A stretch of 64,000 nt of DNA, taken from Kryptolebias marmoratus. Its lineage: Eukaryota; Chordata; Actinopteri; Cyprinodontiformes; Rivulidae. Under the pieces are notes generated by a model. The model was not told where the DNA came from. It made no database searches and worked only from the letters and a program-made list of their open reading frames with translations. The position numbers were made by a program, and so were the translations under genes. The stretch spans positions 24,620,170-24,684,169 of the forward strand of contig NC_051433.1 in assembly GCF_001649575.2 (NCBI RefSeq), given 5' to 3'. Of this stretch, positions 12,358 to 26,212 are shown piece after piece (the stretch's first letter is position 1; each line of letters starts with the position of its first letter).

Positions 12358-15300
12358 ACAATACTGGTTGAGGCATCTTGCACAAGTAGGCTTGAACAAC
12401 GTGGAGGAAACATTTCTGAGCTCCAGGATCGCTCAGTGTGAAGATGTGTTGAGAACAAAACGGTGAGCTTTTATTTACATGGCAAACAAATGATAAGAAA
12501 ATAAAACCAGCTCTATCTACAGAGCAGAGCAGAATCACAGTCTATTTATGAAATTGTGGAGTAAACATTGGCAAATCCTGACCGGAGTGATGTGATTTTC
12601 TTTTCATTAGGATGTCGAGGTAAGAGGGAAAGCAAACACAGCTCAAGATTTTATGAGGAAAAATGTCCGTATGAACAATAAGGTATTCATGTTCTGATTC
12701 ATACCAGCCTGTAGCTCAGTAAGAGGACAGCCATCTGCTATCATACTCCCCCACTAAGAGCCTGTTATAGAAGGACAAGCCGTGGATCATCACGTCCATG
12801 TTAGATCCATATAGACTTACTGGAACTAACACCTCCACTACAAGAAGAGAATACGGCTCTGAGGCTGTTGACAGAGCTGCGGTTGTCTGCCTCCTCAAGT
12901 GAATGAACATTCCACTGATCCCTGTACTGTGGGTGTCTTTTCATACAGCACTTGATCCCTATAATGGGGTTCTGCCATGTCTTGAACTGGTGTCAAAAGT
13001 GTTAACTTTTGTATGCGTAAAGCAGATTTTATTGGAAAAAGCTGGTGGCGAAGCTGGAGTGAAAATCTTGCATGCTTTTTTTTTTAAGCCTAATAATCAA
13101 TAATTCTGTTTCTAAGAATGTACCAAATCTCAGTGCAGGATAAAAAGGGTCATGTGTTACACTTAAAACTAAAATATCACCATCGGACCCTTTAACCTTT
13201 TTTATCACTGTTTCAGTTCTTCAGCTGTTAACTTGCTTTTAGCAGCCTTGTTTGTAGTTGTAGACAGCAGATGTTTACGCCAGAGAAAACCTGTGAATTG
13301 ATAATGAACATAGGAGACCATTTAGAACCAGATGGAAGAGCTAAAATAAAGTGAAACACAGACTTACATTCTTGAAAGGGTGGTTATAAACATGACCCCA
13401 AATGAAAGCTAACACTTCACAGGGTCTACCAGATATAGAAACATGATGAGGTGACAAAGCATCACAACAATGTCTTCAGTCTATCTTTAAGCTAATGGAA
13501 TTCAGTAGAATGAAAAAAAGAAAACTTTAGTAAACAATCATCGAACTGAACAATAATAAAAATGAATGTCAATTGTATCAACAACCTGTACTTTAAATTT
13601 AGATGTAATTAAGAGGTTTGAGATGTGAAGGTGCTATTAGCCAACTATCAGAAACAGGCTGATTTAAAAAGTTTTATTTATTATTCTTAAATATGAAGTT
13701 TGTTCTAATGTGCTCATGTCATCATATGATCATTAGCTAGTTTCATGCCATCTGATCAATGTGTTGGTGAAGCTTTGAAAATATTTTTTACAATTAAGGA
13801 AATATTAGTCTAAAAAAGGGCATTCACAGTTCAGAATTGAGAAAGCTCATCTTGCTAGGATTACCATGTCCTGGATGGATGAGAGTCTATGCCAGCACCA
13901 AAAATAAAGTGCTTTGTCAAACTCACTGAGGTTTCTGGATCTGACATCTAATCAACTTCAAAAGGATATATTTTCTGAGTACCGATTCACTGAGTAGAAA
14001 TACACTGTGCTACCGTTACTGAGTAATAACACACTTTTAGGTGTCTGAGAATACATACTTCTTGTGAGATAAGATTAGAAACCAGGTTTAAAGGCCTCTG
14101 CATTCCTAATGTGCCTTGTCCCACATAGAATGCTAAATAGGACACAGTTGCAGGCTGTTGGTTTCAGTCCACGACTTTCAAAACATGAACATGAAACTAC
14201 CTTTAGGCGTTTGGGATTCATTTTCTTTGACTCAGATCTGCAAACCACAAACTCCTGAGACACAACCACCTGGGCTTAGAGATGCAACCTACACAACTGC
14301 AAATGAAGTTATGACACTGCATTTTTAATAAAGAGCTGAAAACCCATAATGTGGAACGTTTCTGCTTTAACCAGTCAACAAACTAGAAGTCTCAGAAATA
14401 TGAACCTTTTCCACTATTAGGTTTCACCCACCAATAAAAAGAACCAATGTGGAATATAAGCTCTGAGCTTTCTGTGTATTTTCCATTTCAGTGGATAAAT
14501 GATTTATTTTGCTGGGCTTTTTAATAACCCCTAACCTCCAGAAAGGAAAGGAACACTTAACATGGTGTTTTGCTACCTCCTCAGGCTCTTCACATTCTCT
14601 CTACAATGGAGGTCTCCTCCACCAGAGGGGTTTTGTGACTTTGCCAACAATACATGGAAAAACAAGACGAACGCAACTGCAGCATCATCTTACAGCAAAA
14701 TCTGCATGCTCTTTACCTGTGTCCAGTAAAGAGATAAATGGTTATATCAGCTTAAAATTCTACACAAGCCTCTAAGTAACTAAACATAGCAACATCTGGG
14801 CTATTAACATACTGACACGTGAACAGATGAGCACAAACTCATAAAAACAAAACAGTAAACATGGATGGAAAATCTAAACACACATACTATTGACATATGA
14901 GCTAATATCTTATCAGCTTGCATTGTTGGTTCTTTCCAACAATAAACAGATCATGTATTACTTATGGTGTTGCTCAATGTACAGCCACGTTAGTTAGAGT
15001 CGTGGCATGAGGCCTGAGCCAGAGAAACTGTGGCATTTTCTTGCATGTAATTCAGCTGGATGAACAACAGGACAAAAGTGAACAACACAGTCCAGATGTT
15101 CTCTTTTCTTGTAAACACTCCCCACAAATGTCTCTGTGAGCAGTGCACTGTTCACAACGCTCTGGGGCAAATTCACTGAGGTTTGACAATAAAGCCTGCG
15201 ACAAACCATATTTGTCATCTTGTGGCATGCGGTACTACACATTTGTAATCCACATAAACCCCTCGTTTCAAAGCAGGCATTGTGCAGAATTGTAGTTGTG

Positions 15301-16001
15301 TTCTAAAAGCAGCCTTTGTGATGTGGACTTGTTCAAATCATCCTTCAAGCTGACCTCAGGGTGAGTTGGCCTTTCCACACAAGATTCTGTTTAAAGGCAA
15401 GAGGAGGATGCAACACGGCAGCTCTGTCATAAGAGATTTGCTGGGTAGGAAGCAAACACAAAGCTCTCTCACTCAGTGAAACCAGAGACAGAAAGCTTTG
15501 CCTCAGGTTTATCTTTGCCCATCTCCGTTGATGCCCCCACTTAACAAGGTCTTTGACTAACTGTTGATTTGTACAAGTGTATGTTGAGACGTAAGCTGTC
15601 TGCATGATTTATTTTCTGGAAACAAAATAAAACCACAAAATGCAAACCATCTTCTCAAGTGTCACATTTGATGCTCTCAGCTAGTGCTCAACAGAGCAGT
15701 GACACATTTGTGACAGACATTTACAGTACATCAACTGCTATCCCCCCCACCCTCACATCAAGCACTCCAGTGTTGGTCACATACCTCAGTTATTCTGTCG
15801 TGAATTTGAAGGCCACCCTCCTTGTCCGCTGGACCTTTCTCAACAATCTTGGATACAAAGATCCCTTCGTTTGAAGTGCTGTCATTGTCATCCTGTGGAA
15901 TAGATTGCTGTCATTTTCTCAAGAAAGATATAAGTACAGTGCTTACACAACACATTCAAGGAATCCTCCAAAACTTGGTAAACTATCTTCAAAAAGTATG
16001 A

Positions 16002-16009
<8 letters not shown>

Positions 16010-16033
<24 letters not shown>

Positions 16034-16036
16034 ATA
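16010..16036 (+). repeat. (TA)n microsatellite
   Basis: A tract of alternating TA, preceded by ATGTATATGTATATA, runs up to 'ttcaccctag'. Confidence 0.9.
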
Positions 16037-16739
16037 TTCACCCTAGAACTGGGGTGAAATAAAAGTCTCCAAATCACAGGTTAAATTGGTTTTCAAAAAT
16101 ATTAACCTGGCTGGCATCAGAACCAAAGTCGGTGTCAGCGAGGAGCGTTATCTACTTGGAATCTTAAACTCTGGTTAAGATAAGTAAAAAAACTCTTCTT
16201 ATTTGGTTGAAATGACCTTCCTATTGAATGCAGACTTTAGAGGGAGCTTCAACATTGGATGCTTCCTTGGCCTAACAATTTGACCCCGGCCCACAAAAGG
16301 GTGTTGAAGAAGTCTGCATCAAAGAGTTGAAGCCATGACCCCAAAGTCGAAGCTAAATCTGAGTTAACAGCTTCCGCGGCACCCTCCTCACACCTGCTGA
16401 GCTCTGTAGCACAACTGCAATTTAGCCAAAGCTTTTTCTTAAATCAGAAGTTTCAATGAGACAAGAAGACCATAAAAGAAGACCATAAAAAATACATTTC
16501 TTGGTTCTCAGTTATGTACAGTACATGTATATTATTCAATGTATTATACCAATACCAAAAGCTGCAGCCTAAATACCCAGCCCAGAGACCACAGTGGATT
16601 CAGTTCCACCTACAAAGTAATACTAGTCTAACAACCAAAGGAAACACACATAACTGGAATTCTATAGAGTAAAGCCAAGAATGATCTTTGACTCTTGTTG
16701 ATTCATATAGTTCTCAAATTGCTGCTGGATATTCAAATA

Positions 16740-16990
16740 TTCACTTTACCAACATTTTTAGCTTTAATTAGTTATTTTATGCCTAAAAGTAAGATTGTGT
16801 AACATCATAATTGTGTACAGTGGAAAAGGTCGAACATAAAATCCCACGTTCCTAGTGCACAGATGAAGGTCACAAAAATACAACATGACCGCTTCCCCCA
16901 AACAGGTCCTGCTGGCTCCATTTCCCAACAACAAAATATGGAAACATTTGGTCTAGTGTTATAAAATATGTCAATGGGACAAGTTAGTGT
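16740..16990 (+). repeat. Family B interspersed repeat
   Basis: Ordered blocks 'tttagctttaattagtt', 'tttatgcctaaaa', 'acatcataattgtgt', 'caaaaatacaacatg' and 'tttggtctagt' are shared with 24990-25230 and 44770-45235. Non-coding; origin unknown. Confidence 0.55.
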
Positions 16991-16999
16991 AAAAACCAA

Positions 17000-19605
17000 G
17001 CCTTTGAAAAACAAATCTTTTATAGCTTTTAGTGATTAAATTTAAATTTTCCACAATACTCTATATACAGAAAAGTGTGTTAATTTGGGTTTGGAAATAA
17101 CCTCTTAAAACAGTGGAGTCCAGTCCTGGTGTAACCCATACAGAGAGCATCTTTTCAACTGGACTTAAAATGCTCTATGTATTAAAGACAAAACTGTAAG
17201 GGTGTTTAGGTATTTTCAACCCTTCAGTCAGCAGAGCACGTGGCATCGTTAACGACTTTTACCCCAAAGCCTGAAGGTAGGAAACGCAGCAGTGGTTGTG
17301 AAAAGTTCAGGCAAGGATAAAAGACCCTTTTCCTCTGTGTTTACCACACCACCAAAATCCCCTCAATTAAAGACAGAACAACTGCGGCCAGCCAACCATA
17401 ACTCCAGATTTAACTCTCATAAATGTAATTATAGTTGGGTTTTTTTAAAATCTAGAATACAGAATCCGCAAAACCAGACCAATATATAAACATAATAAAA
17501 GCTGATAGAGCGGTTCATTTATCCACCAACTAAAAAAAAAAAACATACTGGGTCATCTGTCTGAACTGTGTCAGTCTGTACAGAGAAGGCCTGGGGTGCT
17601 TCTAGTTTGTCGTTCATTGCTTGGTGGACATTTGACACTCGACTGATCACTGGAAAAATAAGACATCCAAAACTCTCAGCTGTCAACCTACCACGCATGG
17701 CCTTCCTCCTACGATGTTAAAACCCAGAGATCCACCCTCACGAAGAAGGACAAGTGTCACGTTTTTAGTCCGGTCTTCCTATAGACAGATAGAGGAAAGA
17801 CGTGAATATAAGGCTTGCAAAAATAATGATATAAAAACAATATTCTACCATTCGTTCCAGGTGAGCGAAATCTGAAACATCTAAAACTTCACAATGAGTT
17901 GTAAAAGACAGCTCTGTGAGAAGTTCAACTAATATAAAAAGTAAAATCATATTACATTTTTTTAACTATACAAATAACTAATGAGATGACAGCTCTACAA
18001 CGGCGAAATGGCTTTACCAATTTTAGAACGTTCATTGTGTTGGCAAACAAAACCAAATAAAATAAATTGGAGAATAAGTTGTACATATTCTTTTATCTTT
18101 TATAATCTTGTGTTCAACACCCAGTTGGTAGCAAACTGTCAGCTTCAGAACTGTCCAGCCTAATCCTGACAGAACTCTTCAGAAGACATCAAACGTGTAA
18201 AACCATGATAGAACTGTCTAAACTACATGGGCAAATCTCAAAGTTCTGAGGAGTCGAAGGACACGAAGCAATGAAGCTCTCTGCCTCATAAATGTCTAAA
18301 ACCAGCTCTTCTGTTATTTAAAGCAGCTGCTGCACAGACTTAAGTATCACTGATACTTTCAACATCAGTGCCTCACGACTTGAGTCAAATGAAGACAAAA
18401 TTAGGCACTTTTGGCTGTGTAAAAATGTACCAAAACGGTAAACTACACGTCACTCAGTTATGACTTAATGATTTTAAGATTATGTTAGATTTCTGGACCA
18501 GTTTGTGCTGATAAAATGCTAATTTATCTACATTTGGGGTTAAACTTGGAACAGTAATGGTCTGTTAGACTGCAAAAATAATACCAGAATTATCAGTGGC
18601 ATACATCATTATAAAATGTATTATTTATACTGGTATTATTATTGTTATTTGTAGTAGTAATTTTAGCAGTCTATACAAGAAATGAAATCAGTAGGGTTAT
18701 TTTAGCTGAAAGCATGCTTCATTATGAACTCAACTTTTTTTATCGCATTTTTGAGTTATTAGAAAAAAATGTGATCCAAACTGCACAGTCAAGGACTTTT
18801 TAACAAGCTCAACGATATGTAACCCAGTCCTTTTCAATGTTATGAATTGCTTGTGTAGTTTCCCTGCAATAACAAGCTAAAATGTCTGCTGTAAAGGCCA
18901 TTTGTTGAAACTGGAAACCTTTTTTTTTTTCTTTAAATGGAAGAGTGTGTGTATGTGTGTGTGTGTATGTATGTATCGATGTGTGGAGTGAAGAAAGTTT
19001 TTGGGTCTGCCAGAGGAAAGATGCACAAATACATGTCAGACTTTATCTAGTTACAAGCCTTTTCCAATGTGTTTGATAAAAAAAAATAAATAAAAAAAAA
19101 AAAGTAAAAACATCAGGATAAAGATAAAAGAACATCTGGTACTTATCAGGTCTTTAAAAATAAAAATAAACACCCCACTGTCTAGTAGCTTGTACAGCGC
19201 TATTTAGTAGTATTATCCTGATGTAATTTACTTTCAACTTGTTAAGTTTTTTAACTGCAAAATGACAGACTGCAAATCATTTGGAAACCGCTTTAGAACA
19301 CTTCACAGATTATTGTTAATGTCTGTCCTCCTTGTTAACACACACCTGTATGCTCCAAACCAGCAAACTGCCAAAACTCCTGCTTTTTACAAAAGTGTGC
19401 CTAATTGTTGATAATCATTTTATCAAGGTAATTTACTCATCTTTAAAAGGGATATTTTAACCATTACGAAGTGGTGTCTTGTGTAGAAGTTTGAAACAAT
19501 TGTTATTACTGTTGTAGAACAGCATCAATTTGAAGAAATAGTTTACATTCAACAGGATTGACATAAACTCTATTTGTCCCGACTGAGGGACAGGGTTTTT
19601 TTCTG
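17000..19605. other. Intronic stretch, no gene seen
   Basis: AT-rich DNA with A-rich simple tracts (about 19079-19105) and the TG run at 18943; nothing else recognised. Confidence 0.6.
18943..18975 (+). repeat. (TG)n microsatellite
   Basis: An interrupted TG/TATG tract follows a poly-T run at about 18920. Confidence 0.9.
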
Positions 19606-20285
19606 TTAAAGAGATAGTCTGGTCATTTTTGAAGTGTTCTGTCTAATAGTTATCAGTAGTTAGTACCTTATCAGCCGTGACATCAGTCATAAAGCACAGA
19701 GGATGTAGGGAAGGGCAGAAGTCTTCATCCAGGGTAGGTTTATGGCTAGCCATTTGTTTAGTTTGTAGCCGTTTTCTCAATCAAACGTCTGTGTTACTAC
19801 GTGAATGTACATGTGCAGAACCCAAACCGTTATGTGCCGATGGTGATGCTGTTGAATGTATCAGCCCACCTGATCAGCATGTCTATGCAGCCAAAAGTTG
19901 ACTCAACACTTGGCAGTTTTAAACAAACAGCAGGGTAGATACAGAGACATTTACAGTCTATGCTCTTCATGTATACATTCCCGTACTAACAAACGTTTGG
20001 ATGGGAAAATGGCAACACACTAAACAAATAGTGCTATGCAAAAGTTGAAAAGTTTAATATTGGCTAATAGTATTCTTTCACACCAGTATGACATTTTCAA
20101 GAAAGAGCTGTTCTATAAGCGTAAAAAATGATATATTAAAGGACCATTTGGCTACCCATTAGCCTAGACTGGATGAAGCTCTTTTGTCTATACTTTGACT
20201 AATGTCATGGCTGGTAGGGTACTAACTACTGCTAACTATTTGACAGAACATCACCTAAAAAATGACCAGATTATTACTTTAATTT
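19606..20285. mobile_element. Foldback (long terminal inverted repeat) element, copy 1
   Basis: The left end (AGTCTGGTCATTTTT, then gttctgtctaatagttatc, agttagtaccttatcagcc) is matched in reverse complement at the right end (20206-20282). The arms are about 70 bp. The interior shares 'ttttctcaatc', 'gatcagcatgtctat' and 'aaaagtt' blocks with the second copy at 54816-55633. No coding capacity. Confidence 0.75.
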
Positions 20286-20499
20286 GACAAATTTAGGCCA
20301 TGCTCAGCATCTGTAACAGCAAGAATCTCAATTACTTTGTTTGCTTTTCCAAATTAGGCTGGGACATGTGCTTTTTAGAAAAAAGGATCTGAGTTCAAAC
20401 AGTATGCAACTAAACAAGGAGACATATTGACAATTTAAATCTCCATTTTATTATCGATCACAGTGCTGTTAGAAAAGCTTTTTAAAAGCATTTAGCTCT

Positions 20500-20960
20500 T
20501 ACCCGCCCCTCGCCTGAGCTGAGCCAGCTCAGAACCCAGAAATGCCACTTTCAAAGCAGAGCCAGCAGCTCGTTTGCTCGCACAATTTGTTGTCCTATGT
20601 AAATTAATCCACCAGCGGACCTCTTAGTAAGAGGCAACATGACATGAAAACCTCTTGGAAACTTGCAGACTCAGCCCTTAATCTGTTTTTTTAAGCAGGA
20701 CTTAGAGGGGAGTTACGAGGCTACATAATTTCAGCTGCCACTTCAGTATGCTGCGACACAGAGAGTCTAAATATAAAACCAGATATTATTGGCATGTACA
20801 GTGCCCTAACAGACCACCATGTGCATGTCAGGCCACGGTGGAATGTGCACTCCTGCACAATGTCATGGCACCATTAGAAACACATGCTTCCAGATTATGG
20901 TGATAACAGATATTACTGTCAACAAGATGACAGTTGGGCTTCACATGATGCTGAATGGGA
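20500..20960. promoter_or_regulatory. Candidate conserved non-coding element in intron 1
   Basis: A repeat-free block of balanced composition with motifs such as TGTAAATTAATCC and a clustered GCTGAGC/GCTGAGCC palindrome near 20515-20530. Suggestive of regulatory DNA only by texture. Confidence 0.18.
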
Positions 20961-21339
20961 CAAATAAAAGGCAACACAGACTAGACTTGAGTTATTAAGT
21001 TACCAATTTTAAATTAACAATAAAAGATCAAATAAATTACTAGGGTCTCTTCGACATTTTCCATGATCACTTGGAAGTGTGACGTATTCTGTGGCAACCA
21101 CAGGAACTGAAGAAGGCAGTGAATAAGAACAACTGATTGTGTGGGAATAAAATGGTTCAGTGACTCGCAGTTAATTGTGTAAACCGATCCAAAACCCCAA
21201 CAGCTGTGTCATTCTTCAGCTTCCCAAAGGACAAGAAAGCTGGATGAATGTTAGTTTAGCTTCTGGTGAAAATTACGACCCAAAGTCTGACTGCAGTTAA
21301 CGTTTTGAAAAGGACCACCTGAAATACAAACCTTCAACA

Positions 21340-21575
21340 GAAGAACCACCTCCTCTCTCTGTCCGGAGAGGCACCTCTCGCTGCCTGGACTGCTGAAAGC
21401 CACCTCTTGCTGTCCGACTGTCGCCCACCGCCTCTCACCAACCTACTGGCCTTTCTTGCTGTCTGGATCACCACCTATCACTGTCCAACCCTTGCCCACC
21501 ACCTATTGCTGTCCTACTAATACCTCCCGCTGTCCGACCTCCACCGGCCACCTCTAGCTGTCCGGGTGGGAAACT
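21340..21575 (+). repeat. Degenerate minisatellite (CCACCTCTYGCTGTCC type)
   Basis: A pyrimidine-rich unit of the form 'ccacctctcgctgtccgac' recurs about eight or nine times with spacing near 25-30 bp and many substitutions. It resembles a proline/serine-rich coding stretch, but the unit spacing is irregular and there is no consistent open frame. Confidence 0.7.
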
Positions 21576-24500
21576 CCTTGAACACTGTGTGACATCGTTG
21601 TAAAGTTTTGGGGGTTCTCCTTGTGAAATGTGGGGCTTGAGTTCCCGACAGCATCACTCCAGACCAAAAGAAAAATGTGTTTTTAAACCGATGCTCTTGT
21701 TAACAAAACTTGCTTCTTCTTTTGCTTCCATATTCCATGATAAACACTGACAGTAACCTCCTCAGTGTCCTACAGCGGTCTACCACAGCTGGCTGCAGCT
21801 CCTTCTACATCACCAACCAAGAAGGTAACACCACCCACACAACCAGACCATCTTGAGATTTTGACACAAAAACTCTAAAAACCAAGTCATTAACATTTTA
21901 AATTAGAGAAGTGGACCACTGTAATGTTTTATGTAAGTGTTTAACTGAAAGAAAAACATAAAAACTCATTACTTTGATATTCTATTTGATTTCCCCTTTA
22001 AAACTTTCCAGTGGTTCATGATCTATTTTGCTGACAGACGGACAAATAAACACACACAGACAGGTGCCTTTTAGGTGCCGGGCAATAATCAATCAACCCA
22101 ACTACAACGACCCAGGTTTACGCCGATTGAATTCAATGGAAGGAAAGTAAGTTGGAAGTTTTATCTGAAAGATCCTGTTCCAGCTCAGAGCGAGTCCGGC
22201 TCAGAGCAGATCCAAAGCTGAGCGGAAAGTGTGACAGCACTTCTAGCTGCACTGAGGGAAGCCAGAGCAAAAGATCAGAGCAGGGTTCTTTTCTTTGTTT
22301 TTGCTTTGTTTTATTGCTCTTCCTGGCTCACTGAAGACGTTTAGTATTAAGTTCTATTATAGGAAACTCCAGTCAGTTATTCCACATACTCCGGTCACTC
22401 TGAGCTCCCTCACAGAGTCTCGCTGGCTGGTTATTAAAAAAAGAGAGACATTCAAATCTTCCATCAGATCCAGAAAGCCTGAGCCAAGGCGCAGCGGTCT
22501 CACCAACGGATTTAAGTAGGATACCCATCAAACTCTGAATCCAATATTGGGCCTGGATTCACTCTGAGAACTGAAAGAGTGATGTGTCACAACAAATCTC
22601 CACTTGTACAGTACTTTTAGCCTAACATTTATTCAGAGAGGTTCAAACAACAGACAGTCCCACCCACTGTCTGACAGGACCCAGTGAAGGTCTTTATAGG
22701 TGGGAAAAAGTTTTCTAACACAGTCTTCCATGAGTGGTGTTCTTCTCATTATGCTAATTACCTCTTGCATTTTTTGTTATATACGCTTGTGATTTGCGTG
22801 ACCTGCTTCTGTAAGTCAAAAGCAGTCCTTCCAATAAGCAACTGCTGCATACAGCATTTAAATCTAGAAAACCTATTAGGAAGAGCAACTACATAAAGAT
22901 TTTAATCATAATGAAATGCTTATTTATAATAGGTTGAGCAGATGACTTTGGGTAGAACAGTTATTAACGAATTGAACATACAAACAAACCTAATTACAGA
23001 AGATTTGACTGACTGGCTAATTTAAACAACTAAGACAAGAGTTTGGACAGAAACCTGAGAACAGCTGGAGCTGCAATTATTAATACTGATGTGATTTTCT
23101 CGAGCTCATAAGTTGACAACTCTGTCATCTCAAGATATGCAAGTTAGTTTAATTTTGTTATCGGAAGACACGAGTGTTTATCTCAAGGTATTGGCATGAT
23201 CATGATTGTGCAAAAACGTTTGTGTCATTATTCATTACTGCGGTACAGACACGTTAGGGTGATCTGTAAGAGTAATTCAAGATATGGATGTGTTTGGTGA
23301 TGTGTCATTTTTAACTTGAATCTGTTGCCCACATGAATGTCCTGACCGCTAATAAAAAAGAGAAATCATTTTTGCTTTATGGTAATTTTGAAATGATTTT
23401 GATATTCTCAGATTTTTTTTTCCTAAAAGAAAACTAAATATATTGACTCATCTTGAAACCCCCCCCCCAAAAAAAAACTATCATCTTGAGCTATTTGTAA
23501 ATTAAAAAAAAACATTATCACTGCAAAACAAGCCTCATTATCATGAGATAATATGATAAATAATTTATCTTATGATATTAATAAAACAGTTTAAAGCCAC
23601 TGGAAGCAGTTTTGCAAATGACAAATTTCTTGTTAAATTTCTGTAACCAAATGTTACTTCATTAATATGTAAGTTTTTCTAACAATCTAAGTTGTTGTCA
23701 CATTTCACGTTTAAGGTGAATGAGACTATTTTGGCCAATGCAGGCTCCTGTAGCCTCCCGCCAGTAAGATGGAAATAGATGTGAAGAGAATCAACTGAAG
23801 CCTGCAGGCATCCTAGAACTACGAAGTCTAACACTGAACACAACATTTATAGCAGACCAATATCTAAACAATGTTTCTAAACAAATTCTGTTGGCAAATA
23901 ACTAACTGCAACTACAACAAAATAACGAGACGACCCAAACAATCTGTCATTTAAAAGCAGAGGAGCGAGCTAATGTTAGCTTAATACTTCAGCTAACTCG
24001 TCCGCAGGAAAACATGTCAACAAAAACAAGGCATAAGTTTGATAAAGACTTTGTAGCTTCATGTGTGGAACAGGTTATCCTTCTATAAAAAAGTAAAAAA
24101 ATAAAATTACATCCGTTTTAGGCAGAAAACTATTACAGTCTCAGTCAGGCTGAAAGCTAGACCGGTGAAATGTCAGGTGGAAAAACTAAAGTCACTGTCA
24201 ACAAAACAACACAGCATCCTCCTCCTCATCATCATCAGTCAGTCAAACAGGACACAATTATTCTACAACCCCATAGCTTTACAATAGATTTTATGTATTA
24301 ACTATACAATATTCTAGGATTTTTAAGTTAATTTTTTAAGCAGATTTATTTTACAAGAGGAAGGACTGTTTCTATACTCTCGCATGAAACACAAACGTGA
24401 GGTATTTTTTAAAGACTGGAAACACTGGAATGTATTTTCTTCATAAAAGGACTTAGGGGCAGATTTTTAAGCACTTTAATGAAGCATAAAACGACCACTA

Positions 24501-24870
24501 ATTCCATTTAGTCATGGACAGTTTCAGTAATGAGAAGAATAAAAGATTGTATCCAATAAATCAGTTTTAATCTCATCTCTTTTGCGCTGTGTTACACTGA
24601 ATGCACATCATCACACAAAATATAAACATTTTCAGTGGGGACCCCCCCAAATTTAGATGATGGTGATGACAGAAGAGAAAGTAAGGAAACTGGGTTTATT
24701 GCTAATGATATTGTCATTGCAATGTTCAACGCAAATATCACGCTTTGCGAACAATTATTAGCTTCCCAAAAGGAATTAAATGTCAAACCAGTAAATAGTT
24801 TCTGATTAAGAATAACTGACATTCAGTCCACACCAGAGATTGATAGATCTCTGATGTGAACCCAGAAGTC

Positions 24871-24921
24871 AAACCCATAATGGGACCAACCTTCCCAGTA
24901 CGCTGGATCCATTATGGGTTT
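24871..24921. repeat. Short inverted repeat (AAACCCATAATGG arms)
   Basis: AAACCCATAATGGGA at 24871-24885 pairs with TCCATTATGGGTTT at 24908-24921 around a spacer of about 22 nt. Probably a miniature element relic. Confidence 0.6.
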
Positions 24922-24989
24922 CGAGCCTTGCTCCCTCCATATGAACAAATGGCATTGTGGGTAAAATAAAAATAAGAAAGAAATTACAT

Positions 24990-25230
24990 TTTAAAGGTGT
25001 TGACTATTGTGTCACATAGTTCATACCTTGCAGCACTATGTTCAAATACTCATTTTTCTAATACATTTGGCTATAATCAGTTGTTTCATGCCTATAGAAG
25101 GGCCGTATGACACCATGATTGTGTCCTGGGAAGCAGGCGGGGCTTAAAGCCTCCCATCGCTGGTTCCAAAAATACAAAATGGCAGCTTATGAGTGGGATT
25201 ATGAGGCTTCAATTCCCAGCAACGAGCGAA
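24990..25230 (+). repeat. Family B interspersed repeat
   Basis: Contains 'acatttggctataatcag', 'catgcctatagaagggccg', 'gacaccatgattgtgt' and 'aaaaatacaaaatggc', in the same order as at 16740 and 44770. Confidence 0.6.
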
Positions 25231-26049
25231 GGAACTCTGCTAATCAGCATACAAGTTTATGCTCCACACCTTAATGATTTTCTCATGCCAGACATGTTGT
25301 TCCTGAAGCACCGAAAAACAAACTCATATCTGATAATGTCCCAACCCGAAGGGACAGTGATCTGAAGAAGTAAAACGTCATAACAAGCCTGCTGCAGACC
25401 CTGCTCTGACTCGTTTTGTTGTTTTATGAAACACACCCAGTTACGGACGCACTCCATTTAGCTGTTACAGGTCCTTGGTACTGTGAATGCTGGCTAACTA
25501 GCATGACTTCAAAGGAACATAAAGCTACCGCACATGCCAGGACCTGGGCTGTTCCTACCACGGCGAGTAAAGGTGTACCAAAAGAATGATTAATAAGACG
25601 CATCATAGGCGACAACAGATTTCTGACAAAACAAGGGGGACATTTGATTGGGAAACTGGCTCCTTGAACAACACAGATGAAATGAGCTCTGCTCCTTTTT
25701 TAAAATCACTTTTCTACAGTGAAAATCACACGCCAAACAATCCTTTTTACTGCTCAACTTGATTCAATGGCAGCCTGTCTGAGTGGGGGAGAAAGAAATC
25801 CTAAATAATCACATCATCATTCACTGACTGCTGTTACTTCTCATTCCAGCAACAACTCTCTCTCCTTTGTGGAGAAGTTCCAAAACTATTTTTGATGTTT
25901 TTACAGGCTTGTGTTCAAGGTGTGCCTGAAAGTGGGAATTTTCTGTTGCTGTTCTTCTGAAGGATCAGTGGGAATGATCAATGGAACGCCTGGGACTAGT
26001 ATGCTGCTGTCTAATGAACTATAACACTTTATTCCAAAGATCCAGGAGG

Positions 26050-26101
26050 CTTTTTTTTATTTATTTATTTTATTTTTTTATTTTATTTTTTTTTTTTTTT
26101 T

Positions 26102-26130
<29 letters not shown>
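26050..26130 (+). repeat. Low-complexity T/TTTA tract running into (AC)n and (TA)n
   Basis: A TTTA-rich stretch and T run are followed by an AC run (about 26101-26124) and TATA, directly abutting the palindromic MITE at 26131. Confidence 0.9.
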
Positions 26131-26132
<2 letters not shown>

Positions 26133-26212
26133 CAGGTGCTGGTCATAAAATTAGAATATCATGAAAAAGTATGAATATTCATGATATTCTAATTTTATGA
26201 CCAGCACCTGTA
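26131..26212. mobile_element. 82-bp palindromic MITE from Tc1-like termini
   Basis: Two perfectly complementary 34-bp arms (26131-26164 and 26179-26212) surround a 14-nt spacer. The arms begin TACAGGTGCTGGTCATAAAA and are identical to the transposon end at 116-149. TA dinucleotides flank both sides, the target preferred by Tc1/mariner elements, although the neighbourhood is itself TA-rich. It is effectively two ends joined with the interior lost. Confidence 0.82.

Larger units (their letters stand above)
9561..16739. other. Intronic stretch, no gene seen
   Basis: Unique AT-rich DNA apart from the retroposon tail at 12225-12357 and the TA tract at 16010. Short open frames here show no domain or codon signature. 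9958-10320 is GC-balanced but also lacks recognisable protein similarity. Confidence 0.6.
21576..26049. other. Intronic stretch, no gene seen
   Basis: AT-rich unique DNA with the small inverted repeat at 24871 and the family B copy at 24990. Homopolymer runs near 23460-23510. Confidence 0.6.

Noticed and set aside
21340..21575. Pro/Ser-rich coding repeat
   Set aside because: The repeat unit spacing is not a multiple of three and no continuous frame spans it; treated as a minisatellite.
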